This document shows positions 33,253 through 40,862 of a DNA stretch of 43,981 bases, piece after piece; within the stretch, counting starts at the first letter, position 1; each line of letters begins with the position of its first letter. Position numbers and translations under genes: made by a program. Below the pieces are notes generated by a model. That model saw nothing but the letters and a program-made list of their open reading frames with translations. It had not been told where the DNA came from and made no database searches. The stretch spans positions 1-43,981 of the forward strand of contig NZ_JAPDPH010000038.1 of the NCBI RefSeq assembly GCF_026013475.1, read 5' to 3'. The DNA comes from Micromonospora yasonensis. Lineage in GTDB: Bacteria; Actinomycetota; Actinomycetes; Mycobacteriales; Micromonosporaceae.

Positions 33253-34668
33253 TCACGCGGCCCGCTTGTACTTCTTGATCGAGCTGTCCTGGGCGATTGA
33301 GTCGGCGCCCTTCTGGCACGCGTCGAGGAACTCGGCCGGGGTGCTCCGGCCGCTGAAGAACTCGCCGCAGGCGGCGTCGACCAGCTCGCGCTCGAGCTTG
33401 CGGTAGTAGTTGTTGTAGACCCAGTTGAAGCCGTTGCTGCCGGACGCCTCCAGCGCCTTGACCACGGTGCTCAGGCCGAACGGCAGCTCGACCCCCTCGG
33501 TGGTGCCGGCCACCACGGTCAGGCTGGAGACCTTCTTCGTGAAGTCCTGCGCGCCCTTCTTGGACAGCATCACCCGGAAGTACTCCATGCCGCCGGCGAC
33601 GTTCTTCGCCTTCGACGGCACGATGAACGGCTCGCCGGCGGTGCCCCGGATCGCCTCGAACGGCAGCTTGTCGCCGCTGCCCAGGCTCGGCGTCGGCGCG
33701 ATGGTCATGTTGAAGCCGGCCGGGGTGACCTTGGCCTGCTCGTTCTCCAGCCAGGAACCGCAGGAGATGAAGGCGGCCTTGCCCTGGCACCAGGCGGTCT
33801 GCGACTGGATGTGGTCCAGGCCCGGCGTGCCGTCCAGGATGTACTTGTCCTTGACGATCTGGTACCAGGCGTCGGCGGCCGCCTTCATGGCGTCGGACTT
33901 CCAGGCGTTCGGCTCGAGGTTGTCGATCGCCATCGCCACCGACGGCCCGCCGAACTTGATCGCGGTGGCGATCAGCGGCCAGCTCATGTAGCGGGGGTGC
34001 TTGCCGGCGTACGTCCAGGGGGCGATGCCAGCGGCCTTGATCTGCTTGCAGAGCGCGATGTGCTCGTCCCAGGTCTTCGCGTACTGCCAGTTCCGCTCGG
34101 TGAAGAGCTTGGTGGAGTACCAGATGCCGTACGCGGTGTAGGTGTAGTTGAGGACCAGGAACTTCCCGTCGTACGAGCCGACCTCGACGGCGCCGGGCAG
34201 CAGCGTCTCCCGCACCTTCTTGCCGGGCTGGTCGAGGCTCGGGGCGTCGAGCAGCTCGTTCAGGTCGGCGACGGCGTTCTGGCTGACCAGGCCGTTGAAG
34301 TCGATCTGGCCGGCGCCGGAGTTGTTGACCACGTCCGGCGGGGTGCCGTCGACGAAGCGCGGCTGGAGTGTCTTGTTGATCTCCTGGGTGGCGGAGTGCT
34401 TGATCTCCGCCTTGGGGTACTTCTCCTTGTACATGGCCTCGTGGGCCTTGGCGTAGTCCTCGCCGAAGCCGCCGTTGAAGATCACCACCTCGAGCGGGGC
34501 GTCCTCCTTGACCCCGAGCGGGTTCTGCTCGCTCTTGGTGCCCTTGTAGGTGCCGGCGTCGCCCTTGTCGTCGCCACCGGACGTGGCGCAGCCGGCGAGC
34601 AGGCCGGCGGCGGGGGTGGCCAGCAGGCCGGCGGCGGCAGTGCGCCGGAGAATCTCTCGCCTGTTCAT
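33253..34668 (-). CDS. ngcE: N-acetylglucosamine/diacetylchitobiose-binding lipoprotein NgcE
   Basis: 471 aa. MNRREILRRTAAAGLLATPA and then the lipobox LLAGC give a Tat-type lipoprotein signal. The mature start NPLGVKEDAPLEVVIFNGGF, then HSATQEINKTLQPRFVDGTP, NNSGAGQIDFNGLVSQN, KVRETLLPGAVEVGS and LNYTYTAYGIWYS match the Streptomyces NgcE family closely as I remember it. It captures GlcNAc or chitobiose at the membrane surface for NgcF and NgcG. The ATG at 34668 has GAGGAG before it. The paralog at 24589-26001 lacks many of these residues, so this copy is the more typical NgcE. Confidence 0.9.
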   Translation of the reverse strand: MNRREILRRTAAAGLLATPAAGLLAGCATSGGDDKGDAGTYKGTKSEQNPLGVKEDAPLEVVIFNGGFGEDYAKAHEAMYKEKYPKAEIKHSATQEINKTLQPRFVDGTPPDVVNNSGAGQIDFNGLVSQNAVADLNELLDAPSLDQPGKKVRETLLPGAVEVGSYDGKFLVLNYTYTAYGIWYSTKLFTERNWQYAKTWDEHIALCKQIKAAGIAPWTYAGKHPRYMSWPLIATAIKFGGPSVAMAIDNLEPNAWKSDAMKAAADAWYQIVKDKYILDGTPGLDHIQSQTAWCQGKAAFISCGSWLENEQAKVTPAGFNMTIAPTPSLGSGDKLPFEAIRGTAGEPFIVPSKAKNVAGGMEYFRVMLSKKGAQDFTKKVSSLTVVAGTTEGVELPFGLSTVVKALEASGSNGFNWVYNNYYRKLERELVDAACGEFFSGRSTPAEFLDACQKGADSIAQDSSIKKYKRAA

Positions 34669-34759
34669 CGCATCTCCTCGGTTAGGGAACGGACGGCCCA
34701 CCGAGGGGGACGGCGGCCGCGACATCGAGGCACGGGGGTGTCAGGTGTTGCTCGTCTTC

Positions 34760-34773
34760 ACTTCTTTTGAAGT
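34760..34773. promoter_or_regulatory. Inverted repeat in the ngcE/acyltransferase intergenic region
   Basis: ACTTC-TTTT-GAAGT forms a 14-base inverted repeat within an AT-rich patch, 92 bases before the ngcE start and 100 bases before the acyltransferase start. The AT content and position suit an operator for ngcE; the regulator is unknown, and the sequence does not resemble the DasR site. Confidence 0.4.
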
Positions 34774-34860
34774 TGATGAAGAATTTCTACGACAGCTGGC
34801 CGTGGACCACAAGACCCGACGACCGAACCGTTATCACCCACCGGTCCGCGCCGGCTGGCA

Positions 34861-34866
34861 TAGCCT
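34861..34866 (+). promoter_or_regulatory. -10 element (TAGCCT) of the acyltransferase gene, leaderless
   Basis: TAGCCT ends six bases before the ATG at 34873, and no Shine-Dalgarno sequence is present, so transcription probably begins at the start codon. No -35 element was recognised. Confidence 0.5.
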
Positions 34867-34872
34867 GGTCCC

Positions 34873-36309
34873 ATGCGCCGCCTGCGGCAGCTCGCCGAGC
34901 GCACGCCGGCCGGGCGGGAGCGCTACGTGGACCTGCTCCGGGCCCTGGCGATCACCATGGTCGTGCTGGGCCACTGGTCAATCGCCGTCATCGGGCACGA
35001 CCGGTCGGGACGACCCACCGGGCACTCTGCCCTGGGCGACCTCCCGTGGGCCTGGCCGCTCACCTGGGTGGCCCAGGTGATGCCGGTGTTCTTCCTGGTC
35101 GGCGGGTACGCCAACGCCGCCTCGCTGACCGCCCGCCGGCACCGACTGCGACAACTCCAGCTCGGCGCGTCTGACGCCGCGCCCCGACCTGGAGCCGTCG
35201 ACGGACATGCCACCGGCTGGCTGGTCGACCGCAGCGCCCGGCTGGTCCGCCCCACCACCGCGCTGCTGGTGGTGCTCGCGGTCGGCGCGGCGGTCGCCAC
35301 CGGACGGCACGCCGACCCGGTACAGGTCCGCACCGTGGTCTGGTTCGCCACCATCCCGCTCTGGTTCCTGGTGGCGTACCTGGTCGTGGTGCCGCTGACC
35401 CCACCGATGTACGCGCTGCACCGGCGCTTCGGGCTGGCCGTGCCGGCGGTGCTGCTCGGGCTCGTCGCGCTCGGCGACCTGGGCCGGCTGCTCGGGCCGG
35501 CCGGGCTCGCCACCGGCAACTACCTGTTCGGCTGGCTGGCCATCCACCAGCTCGGCTTCGCCTGGTACGACGCCCGCTCCCCCGACCTGCCCCGCCGCCG
35601 GCGGCTGCCGCTGTCCCGGCGCGCCGGGGCACTGCTGGTGGCCGGCGGGCTGGCCGCGTTGGTGCTGCTGACGCTCGTCGGCCCGTACCCGGTGGTGATG
35701 CTCAACGTGCCGGGGACCCGGCTGGACAACGCGGCCCCGCCGAGCGTGGCGCTGCTCGCGGCGGCCACGGCGCAGCTCGGGCTGATCCTGCTGCTGCGTG
35801 CCCCGGCCGAGCGCTGGCTGCGCCGCTCCCGCCCGTGGCAGGCGGTGATCGCGGTGAACGCGGTGGTGCTCACCGTCTTCCTCTGGCACCTGACGGCGGC
35901 CGTGCTGCTGGTCGGCCTGCTGGACGCGCTCGGCGTGCTGCCCACCCCCCGGGTCGGGTCGCCGGCCTGGTGGGCCTGGCGGATCCCCTGGGTGCTCGCC
36001 CTCGCCGTGGTGCTCGCCGCCCTGGTCGCCGTCTTCGGTCCGATCGAGGCCCGGTCGCGGCGGCACCCGGCCGGGGCCGTAGCGGCCCGCCCGCTGCGCA
36101 CCGCGCTGGCCGTCCTCGGGTACGCGGGCATCGTCGCCGGGCTGCTCCTCAACAGCCTCACCCGCAAGGTCGCACCCGAGCCGCTGGGGCTGCCCGCCCC
36201 GGCGCTGGCGGCGTACCTGGCCGGGGCGGGGGTGCTGCGACTGCTCAGGTCTGGGTGGGGAAGCCGAGGTTCACCCCGCCGTGCCGGGGATCGAGCCAGC
36301 GGCTCGTGA
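34873..36309 (+). CDS. Acyltransferase-3 family membrane protein
   Basis: 478 aa with about ten hydrophobic segments. The N-terminal YVDLLRALAITMVVLGHWSI (about 18-37) is the acyltransferase-3 signature with the conserved histidine, followed by MPVFFLVGGYANAASL and WYDARS further on. The family moves acyl groups onto sugars or cell-wall polymers at the membrane; the acceptor is unknown. The last 65 bases overlap, tail to tail, the mmsA gene on the other strand, so the C-terminal ~21 residues (Arg/Ser-rich) are antisense to that enzyme and probably dispensable. The start has no Shine-Dalgarno sequence and a -10 box six bases away. Confidence 0.87.
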   Translation: MRRLRQLAERTPAGRERYVDLLRALAITMVVLGHWSIAVIGHDRSGRPTGHSALGDLPWAWPLTWVAQVMPVFFLVGGYANAASLTARRHRLRQLQLGASDAAPRPGAVDGHATGWLVDRSARLVRPTTALLVVLAVGAAVATGRHADPVQVRTVVWFATIPLWFLVAYLVVVPLTPPMYALHRRFGLAVPAVLLGLVALGDLGRLLGPAGLATGNYLFGWLAIHQLGFAWYDARSPDLPRRRRLPLSRRAGALLVAGGLAALVLLTLVGPYPVVMLNVPGTRLDNAAPPSVALLAAATAQLGLILLLRAPAERWLRRSRPWQAVIAVNAVVLTVFLWHLTAAVLLVGLLDALGVLPTPRVGSPAWWAWRIPWVLALAVVLAALVAVFGPIEARSRRHPAGAVAARPLRTALAVLGYAGIVAGLLLNSLTRKVAPEPLGLPAPALAAYLAGAGVLRLLRSGWGSRGSPRRAGDRASGS

Positions 36310-37735
36310 CCACCTTGCCCCGGGTGAAGAAGGCGACCCCGTCGGCGCCGTGCGCGTGCAGGTCGCCGAAGAGCGACGCCTTCCAGCCGCCGAAGGAGTA
36401 GTACGCCATCGGCACCGGGATGGGCACGTTGATGCCCACCATGCCGACCTCGACCTCGTGCTGGTACCGCCGGGCGGCCCCGCCGTCGTTGGTGAAGATC
36501 GCCGTGCCGTTGCCGTACGGGTTGGCGTTGACCAGGTCCACCGCCTCGTCGTACGAGCCGACTCGGACCACGCTGAGCACCGGGCCGAAGATCTCGTCGG
36601 TGTAGATCGACATCTCCGGGGTCACGTGGTCGAACAGGGTCGGGCCGAGCCAGAACCCGTCCGGCTCCCCGTCCGGGGTGACCGCCCGCCCGTCCACCAC
36701 CGGCACCGCACCGGCCGCGATCCCCGACTCCACGTACGAGCGGACCCGCTCGGCGTGCGCGGCGGTGACCAGCGGACCCATGTCGCAGCCGCGCCGGCCG
36801 TCCCCGGTGCGCAGCCGGGCCATCCGCTCGGCGATCTTCGCGACCAGGGCGTCGGCCACCGGCTCGACCGCGACCAGCGCGGAGATGGCCATGCACCGCT
36901 CCCCCGCCGAGCCGAAGCCGGCGTTCACCGCCGCGTCGGCGGCCAGGTCCAGGTCGGCGTCGGGGAGCACCACCATGTGGTTCTTCGCCCCGCCGAGCGC
37001 CTGCACCCGCTTGCCGTTCAGCGCACCCCGCTGGTGCACGTACCGGGCCACCGGGGTGGAGCCGACGAAGGAGACCGCCTTCACCCCCGGGTGGTCGAGC
37101 AGGGCGTCCACCGCCTCCTTGTCGCCGTTGACCACGTTGAACACGCCGTCGGGCAGGCCCGCCTCGGTGAACCACTCGGCCAGCAGCAGCGCCGCGCTGG
37201 GGTCCTTCTCGCTCGGCTTGAGCACCACCGCGTTGCCGCAAGCGATCGCCAGCGGGATGAACCAGAGCGGCACCATCACCGGGAAGTTGAACGGCGAGAT
37301 CACCGCGACCACGCCCAGCGGCTGCCGCAGGCTGTACGAGTCGACCTCGGTGGAGACGTTCTCGCTGAAGCCGCCGCGCAGCGCCGAGGGGATGCCGCAG
37401 GCGTACTCGATCACCTCCAGCCCGCGCTGCACCTCGCCGGCGGCGTCCGCGAGCACCTTGCCGTGCTCGGCGGTGATCACCTCGGCGAGCCGGTCCCGGC
37501 GGGCGTTGACCAGCTCGCGGACGGCGAAGAGCACCGCGGTCCGCTTGGCCAGCGAGGTGTCCCGCCAGGCCCGGGCGGCCCGCTCGGCGGCCTCCACCGT
37601 GCCCGCCACGTCCGCGGCGGAGGCCAGCGCCACCTGACCGGTACGTTGCCCGGTGGCCGGGTCGAACACGTCGCCGCGCCGCTCGGAGTCGCCGGCGACC
37701 CGCTTCCCGTCGATGTAGTGCCCGATGTTGTTCAT
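36245..37735 (-). CDS. mmsA: CoA-acylating methylmalonate-semialdehyde dehydrogenase
   Basis: 496 aa of the aldehyde dehydrogenase fold. Motifs: GVVAVISPFNFPVMVPLWFI (about 137-156), SFVGSTPVARYVH (about 217-229), ALGGAKNHMVV (about 241-251) and GFGSAGERCMA with the catalytic cysteine at about 279. The PFNFPxMVPLWF and GGAKNH forms mark the MMSDH class, which converts malonate or methylmalonate semialdehyde to acetyl- or propionyl-CoA. The start overlaps the aminotransferase stop by four bases (ATGA), so the two are coupled. Together they fit beta-alanine or valine breakdown. The C-terminal 65 bases are shared antisense with the acyltransferase gene. Confidence 0.93.
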   Translation of the reverse strand: MNNIGHYIDGKRVAGDSERRGDVFDPATGQRTGQVALASAADVAGTVEAAERAARAWRDTSLAKRTAVLFAVRELVNARRDRLAEVITAEHGKVLADAAGEVQRGLEVIEYACGIPSALRGGFSENVSTEVDSYSLRQPLGVVAVISPFNFPVMVPLWFIPLAIACGNAVVLKPSEKDPSAALLLAEWFTEAGLPDGVFNVVNGDKEAVDALLDHPGVKAVSFVGSTPVARYVHQRGALNGKRVQALGGAKNHMVVLPDADLDLAADAAVNAGFGSAGERCMAISALVAVEPVADALVAKIAERMARLRTGDGRRGCDMGPLVTAAHAERVRSYVESGIAAGAVPVVDGRAVTPDGEPDGFWLGPTLFDHVTPEMSIYTDEIFGPVLSVVRVGSYDEAVDLVNANPYGNGTAIFTNDGGAARRYQHEVEVGMVGINVPIPVPMAYYSFGGWKASLFGDLHAHGADGVAFFTRGKVVTSRWLDPRHGGVNLGFPTQT

Positions 37736-39039
37736 GCCGCCACCTCCGCCGCCGCGGCGGACCGGATGGCGTCGACCAGGATGGCCAGGCCCTCCCGGGC
37801 CTCGTCCTCGGTCAGGGTCAGCGGCGGGCCCATCCGCACCACGTTGCCGTAGAGGCCGCCCTTGCCGACCAGCAGGCCGCCGGCCCGGCAGGCCTCGAAC
37901 ACCCGGGTGGTGAGCGCCGGGTCCGGTTCGGTGGTGCCCGGGCGGACGAACTCCACGCCGAGCATCAGGCCCTTGCCGCGTACCTCGGCGACGCAGTCGA
38001 GATCGGCCGTCGCGGCCCGCAGCCCGTCGCCGAGGATCGCGCCGACCCGCGCGGCGTTGGCCTGCAGGTCGTGGTCGAGCAGGTAGTCCAGGACCGCGTT
38101 GCCGGCGGCGGTGGAGACCGGGTTGCCGCCGAAGGTGGAGAAGCTGATCGCCGGCACCGACTCCAGCACGTCCGCCCGGCCGACCACCCCGGCCAGCGCG
38201 AAGCCGTTGCCGATGCCCTTGGCGAAGGTGAGCAGGTCCGGGGTGACCCCGTGCGCCTGGTAACCCCAGAAGTGCTCGCCGGTACGCCCCCAGCCGGTCT
38301 GCACCTCGTCGCTGATCAGCAGGATGCCGTGCTCGTCGAGCACCTTCTTCCAGCCGGCGAAGAGCCCGTCCGGGCCGTGCACGAAGCCGCCGACGCCCTG
38401 GATCGGCTCGGCGATCAGGCAGGCCACGTCGCCGGAGGTCTGGGTGGCCAGCACCTCGCGCAGGTCCTCCACCGCCGCGTCGATCCGGTCGGCCTCGTCG
38501 AGGCGGGCCAGCAGGCCCCGCAGCCGTTCGCCGGAGTGCAGCCAGGCGACCTGGAGCGGGTTGAGGGCGCTGGCCGACCAGCTCCGGTTGCCGGTCACCC
38601 CCATCGCCGCGTACGAGCGGCCGTGGTAGCTGTTGCGCACGGCGAGGATCTGGTGCGAGCGGCGGTAGTTGGTGGCGACCAGCAGCGCCGCCTCGTTCGC
38701 CTCGGTGCCGGAGTTGGTGAAGAACACCCGGGCGTCCGGGATGCCGGAGACCCGGGCCACCTTCTCGGCCAGTTCCACCTGCTGCCGGATCAGGTAGAGG
38801 GTGGAGCTGTGCACGATGCCGGTACGCAGCTGCCGCTCGACCGCCTCGCGGATCTCCGGGATGTCGTAGCCGATCATGTTGGTCAGCACGCCGCCGAAGA
38901 AGTCCAGGTAGCTGCGTCCCTGTGCGTCGGTCACCCGACGACCGGCGCCGGAGACCAGCTCGATCGGGTCGGCGTAGTAGAGCGGCATCCAGGACGGGAG
39001 CACGGCCCGGTGCCGGGCCAGCAGGTCTTCGGAGGTCAT
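37732..39039 (-). CDS. Class III (PLP-dependent) aminotransferase
   Basis: 435 aa. VFFTNSGTEANEAALL (about 109-124), the Asp motif LLISDEVQTGWGRTG (about 236-250) and the PLP-lysine motif TFAKGIGNGFALAGV at about 269-283 are all present. The subclass is that of omega-amino acid/4-aminobutyrate or beta-alanine transaminases. Coupled translation with mmsA suggests that its product semialdehyde is passed on; beta-alanine to malonate semialdehyde is the best guess, (S)-3-aminoisobutyrate an alternative. The ATG at 39039 is chosen since GAAGGG lies eight bases before it; a GTG at 39048 is one base from that site. Confidence 0.9.
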   Translation of the reverse strand: MTSEDLLARHRAVLPSWMPLYYADPIELVSGAGRRVTDAQGRSYLDFFGGVLTNMIGYDIPEIREAVERQLRTGIVHSSTLYLIRQQVELAEKVARVSGIPDARVFFTNSGTEANEAALLVATNYRRSHQILAVRNSYHGRSYAAMGVTGNRSWSASALNPLQVAWLHSGERLRGLLARLDEADRIDAAVEDLREVLATQTSGDVACLIAEPIQGVGGFVHGPDGLFAGWKKVLDEHGILLISDEVQTGWGRTGEHFWGYQAHGVTPDLLTFAKGIGNGFALAGVVGRADVLESVPAISFSTFGGNPVSTAAGNAVLDYLLDHDLQANAARVGAILGDGLRAATADLDCVAEVRGKGLMLGVEFVRPGTTEPDPALTTRVFEACRAGGLLVGKGGLYGNVVRMGPPLTLTEDEAREGLAILVDAIRSAAAAEVAA

Positions 39040-39430
39040 TCGGCGCACCCTTCAGCGGCGGTTGGTCCTCGCACGCTCTCACCGGGTAACCACCGGGACA
39101 ACTGTCAGCCTGTAGCGCAGCGACCGTCCACGCCTGACACCACGTCAACCACGCCGTTGCGGTTTCCGGGGCGGAATACCCTCCACAGCCTTCTTCCCGC
39201 CAGCCCTCGGGCTGGTCGACCACTCGATCCGCACCGCCGGCACTCGCGCTGGCGTACGGACGGAGTGGCTTTCCCGCCCGGAACGCCGGCGCGGCAGGTG
39301 CAGCGCGGCGGCGAGCAGCCCGAACGCGGCCCAGCCGGATCGGCACCCTCCGATCCCGTCGTGGCACCCAGGGTAGCCACGATCCACAACGGCCGGTGCT
39401 CGGCCACCGACCGGCGGTAGCATCCGCCGG
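39040..39430. other. 391-bp divergent intergenic region
   Basis: No gene seen. Between the aminotransferase (-) and the 323-aa gene (+) it holds a small CCAGCC/GGCTGG inverted repeat at about 39201-39216, a GACA/TGTC repeat in the upstream part (about 39100-39109), and the palindromic -10 region of the right-hand gene. It should carry the promoter of the aminotransferase-mmsA operon, which I could not locate. Confidence 0.45.
39411..39430 (+). promoter_or_regulatory. -10 element inside a 20-bp palindrome, leaderless start
   Basis: CCGGCGG-TAGCAT-CCGCCGG: the -10 hexamer TAGCAT is flanked by perfect 7-bp arms, and the GTG start follows the right arm directly (7 nt after the -10). There is no Shine-Dalgarno sequence. 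A protein bound to the palindrome would block the promoter. Confidence 0.55.
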
Positions 39431-40402
39431 GTGCGGACGACGGAGGTGGCGCTGCCGGCCGGCGCGGCGGGGACGACCGGCGACGAGCTGGTCGCGGGCG
39501 TACGGGCCTGGATCGGGTCGCCGCCGCTGCGCGCCCTGGTCGGGCACTTCGGCGGCGACTGGCCGGCCGGGGACCTGCCGACGGTCCTGGCCGGGCTGGA
39601 CGACTTCTCCGCCCGACACTGGGACTTCCGGGAGGGGCGGGAACGCCCCGACGCCCGGGAGCCGGCCTTCGACCCGGCCACGGTCCGGCTGGTGCTGGCG
39701 GCGGCCGACACGCTGGGTCTGGTCCGGGCCGCCCTGCCGACCCTGCCCCGGTACGCCCACCTGCTGGTGCTCGGCGGGCTGGCGCACGCCTGCCTGCGGC
39801 GCACCGCGTACGCCGCCCACCTGGTGCGCGGCATCGCCGGGGTGTCCGGCGAGGTGGCCGTGCTGGGCAGCTTCCGGGCGCTCTCGCCGGCCGAGTCGCG
39901 GACGCTCGCCGACGCCGGGGTGGCCGGCTGCGCCACCGAGGTGGACGTCCTCGACGCCGGAGTCCGCGCCGCGTTCGGGGTCAGCACGCCGAGCGAGGAG
40001 ACCGGCGAGGACGCGGACCACCCGCACCGGGCCTGGTCCTCACGCACCTACCGCCCGGCCGGGCTGCCGCCGGTACGCGTGCTCGCCGCCCCGTCCAGCG
40101 AGCCCGATCGGCGCCGCGCGCACACCGCCGACACCCAGCGGTTCTGGGCCGAGCACGTCCGGCTGCGCGCCGGCGACCCGGTGCTGATGGTGACCGCGCC
40201 GATCTACGTGCCGTTCCAGCACTGCGACGCGCTACGCACCCTCGCGGTGCCGTACGCCTGCGGGATCGACACCGTCGGGGTGGACCCGGCGCTGGCCGTC
40301 CTGGCCCGGCTGCCCGAGCCGACCCTGACCCCGGGGCGGTACCTCCAGGAGATCCGCTCGGCGATCCGGTCCATGCGCGCCCTGCACGCGGCGCTGGCCT
40401 AG
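39431..40402 (+). CDS. Conserved protein of unknown function
   Basis: 323 aa, no signal peptide. I do not recognise it with confidence. Visible features: AHLLVLGGLAHACLRR (about 110-125), EVAVLGSFRALSP (about 139-151), PPVRVLAAPSSEPDRRRAHT (about 213-232) and DPVLMVTAPIYVPFQHCDAL (about 254-273). The alternating strand-turn pattern hints at a Rossmann-like fold of the DUF218/YdcF kind, but the match is weak. The start is GTG at 39431 with no Shine-Dalgarno sequence and a -10 box seven bases before. It converges on the PH-like gene with 27 bp between the stops. Confidence 0.8.
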   Translation: MRTTEVALPAGAAGTTGDELVAGVRAWIGSPPLRALVGHFGGDWPAGDLPTVLAGLDDFSARHWDFREGRERPDAREPAFDPATVRLVLAAADTLGLVRAALPTLPRYAHLLVLGGLAHACLRRTAYAAHLVRGIAGVSGEVAVLGSFRALSPAESRTLADAGVAGCATEVDVLDAGVRAAFGVSTPSEETGEDADHPHRAWSSRTYRPAGLPPVRVLAAPSSEPDRRRAHTADTQRFWAEHVRLRAGDPVLMVTAPIYVPFQHCDALRTLAVPYACGIDTVGVDPALAVLARLPEPTLTPGRYLQEIRSAIRSMRALHAALA

Positions 40403-40429
40403 CCCGCGCCGGGGCCGACTGGGGCTGAC

Positions 40430-40795
40430 TCAGCGGAACCGGGCCCGGGCGATCGCCCGGGACACCGCCACCGGCTGGTCCACCTCCAGGACGAGCCGGT
40501 CGAACGGCTGCCCGTCCAGCTCGACCAGGAGCACCTCCTCGGCCCGGTGCACACACCAGAACGAGCGGCCGTGGGTCCGGGAGAGGTAGGTGCCCGCCAT
40601 GATCAGGCCCGGCCAGAAGGTGCCGGGCAGCCGCCAGCCGGAGCCCCGGGCGTACGCCTCGGCGCGGGAGACCGGCCGGACCCCGGTGACCGCGGCGGTC
40701 GGCGCCCGCACCCCGGCCGAGAGCGCCCACAGCCGGTCGGCCCCGGTGAGCCGGACGATCAGTCGCTCCGGGTCCACGTCCACCTGCACCGCCAT
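40430..40795 (-). CDS. Small PH-like domain protein, unknown function
   Basis: 121 aa. The sequence VDVDPERLIVRLTGADRLWA and then GVRAPTAAVTGVRPV, GTFWPGLIMAGTYL and GRSFWCVHRAEEVLLVELDG fits the beta-rich bacterial PH-like domain seen in small actinobacterial proteins; no membrane segment is present. The ATG at 40795 is chosen because the conserved part begins there and the frame upstream (to 41011) is antisense-like sequence overlapping the murD2 gene. TAGCCT stands 7 nt before it, indicating a leaderless message independent of murD2. Confidence 0.75.
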   Translation of the reverse strand: MAVQVDVDPERLIVRLTGADRLWALSAGVRAPTAAVTGVRPVSRAEAYARGSGWRLPGTFWPGLIMAGTYLSRTHGRSFWCVHRAEEVLLVELDGQPFDRLVLEVDQPVAVSRAIARARFR

Positions 40796-40802
40796 GATCG
40801 CG

Positions 40803-40808
40803 AGGCTA
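40803..40808 (-). promoter_or_regulatory. -10 element (TAGCCT) of the PH-like gene, leaderless
   Basis: TAGCCT on the minus strand ends seven bases before the ATG at 40795 and there is no Shine-Dalgarno sequence. It lies between the murD2 terminator candidate and the gene, so the PH-like gene probably has its own promoter. Confidence 0.5.
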
Positions 40809-40833
40809 GCCCCGCGGCTGGCCGACGACCAGG

Positions 40834-40854
40834 GGCCCACCACCCGGGTGGGCC
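40834..40854. terminator. Hairpin after murD2
   Basis: GGCCCACC (40834-40841) and GGTGGGCC (40847-40854) are perfect 8-bp arms around a 5-nt loop, eight bases past the murD2 stop at 40863 on the minus strand. No U-run. Confidence 0.5.
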
Positions 40855-40862
40855 GGGTCGGA

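Noticed and set aside
37732..40027. Long minus-strand frame continuing upstream of mmsA
   Set aside because: The mmsA protein starts at 37735; the upstream part is out of frame with the true aminotransferase gene and has no protein-like motif.
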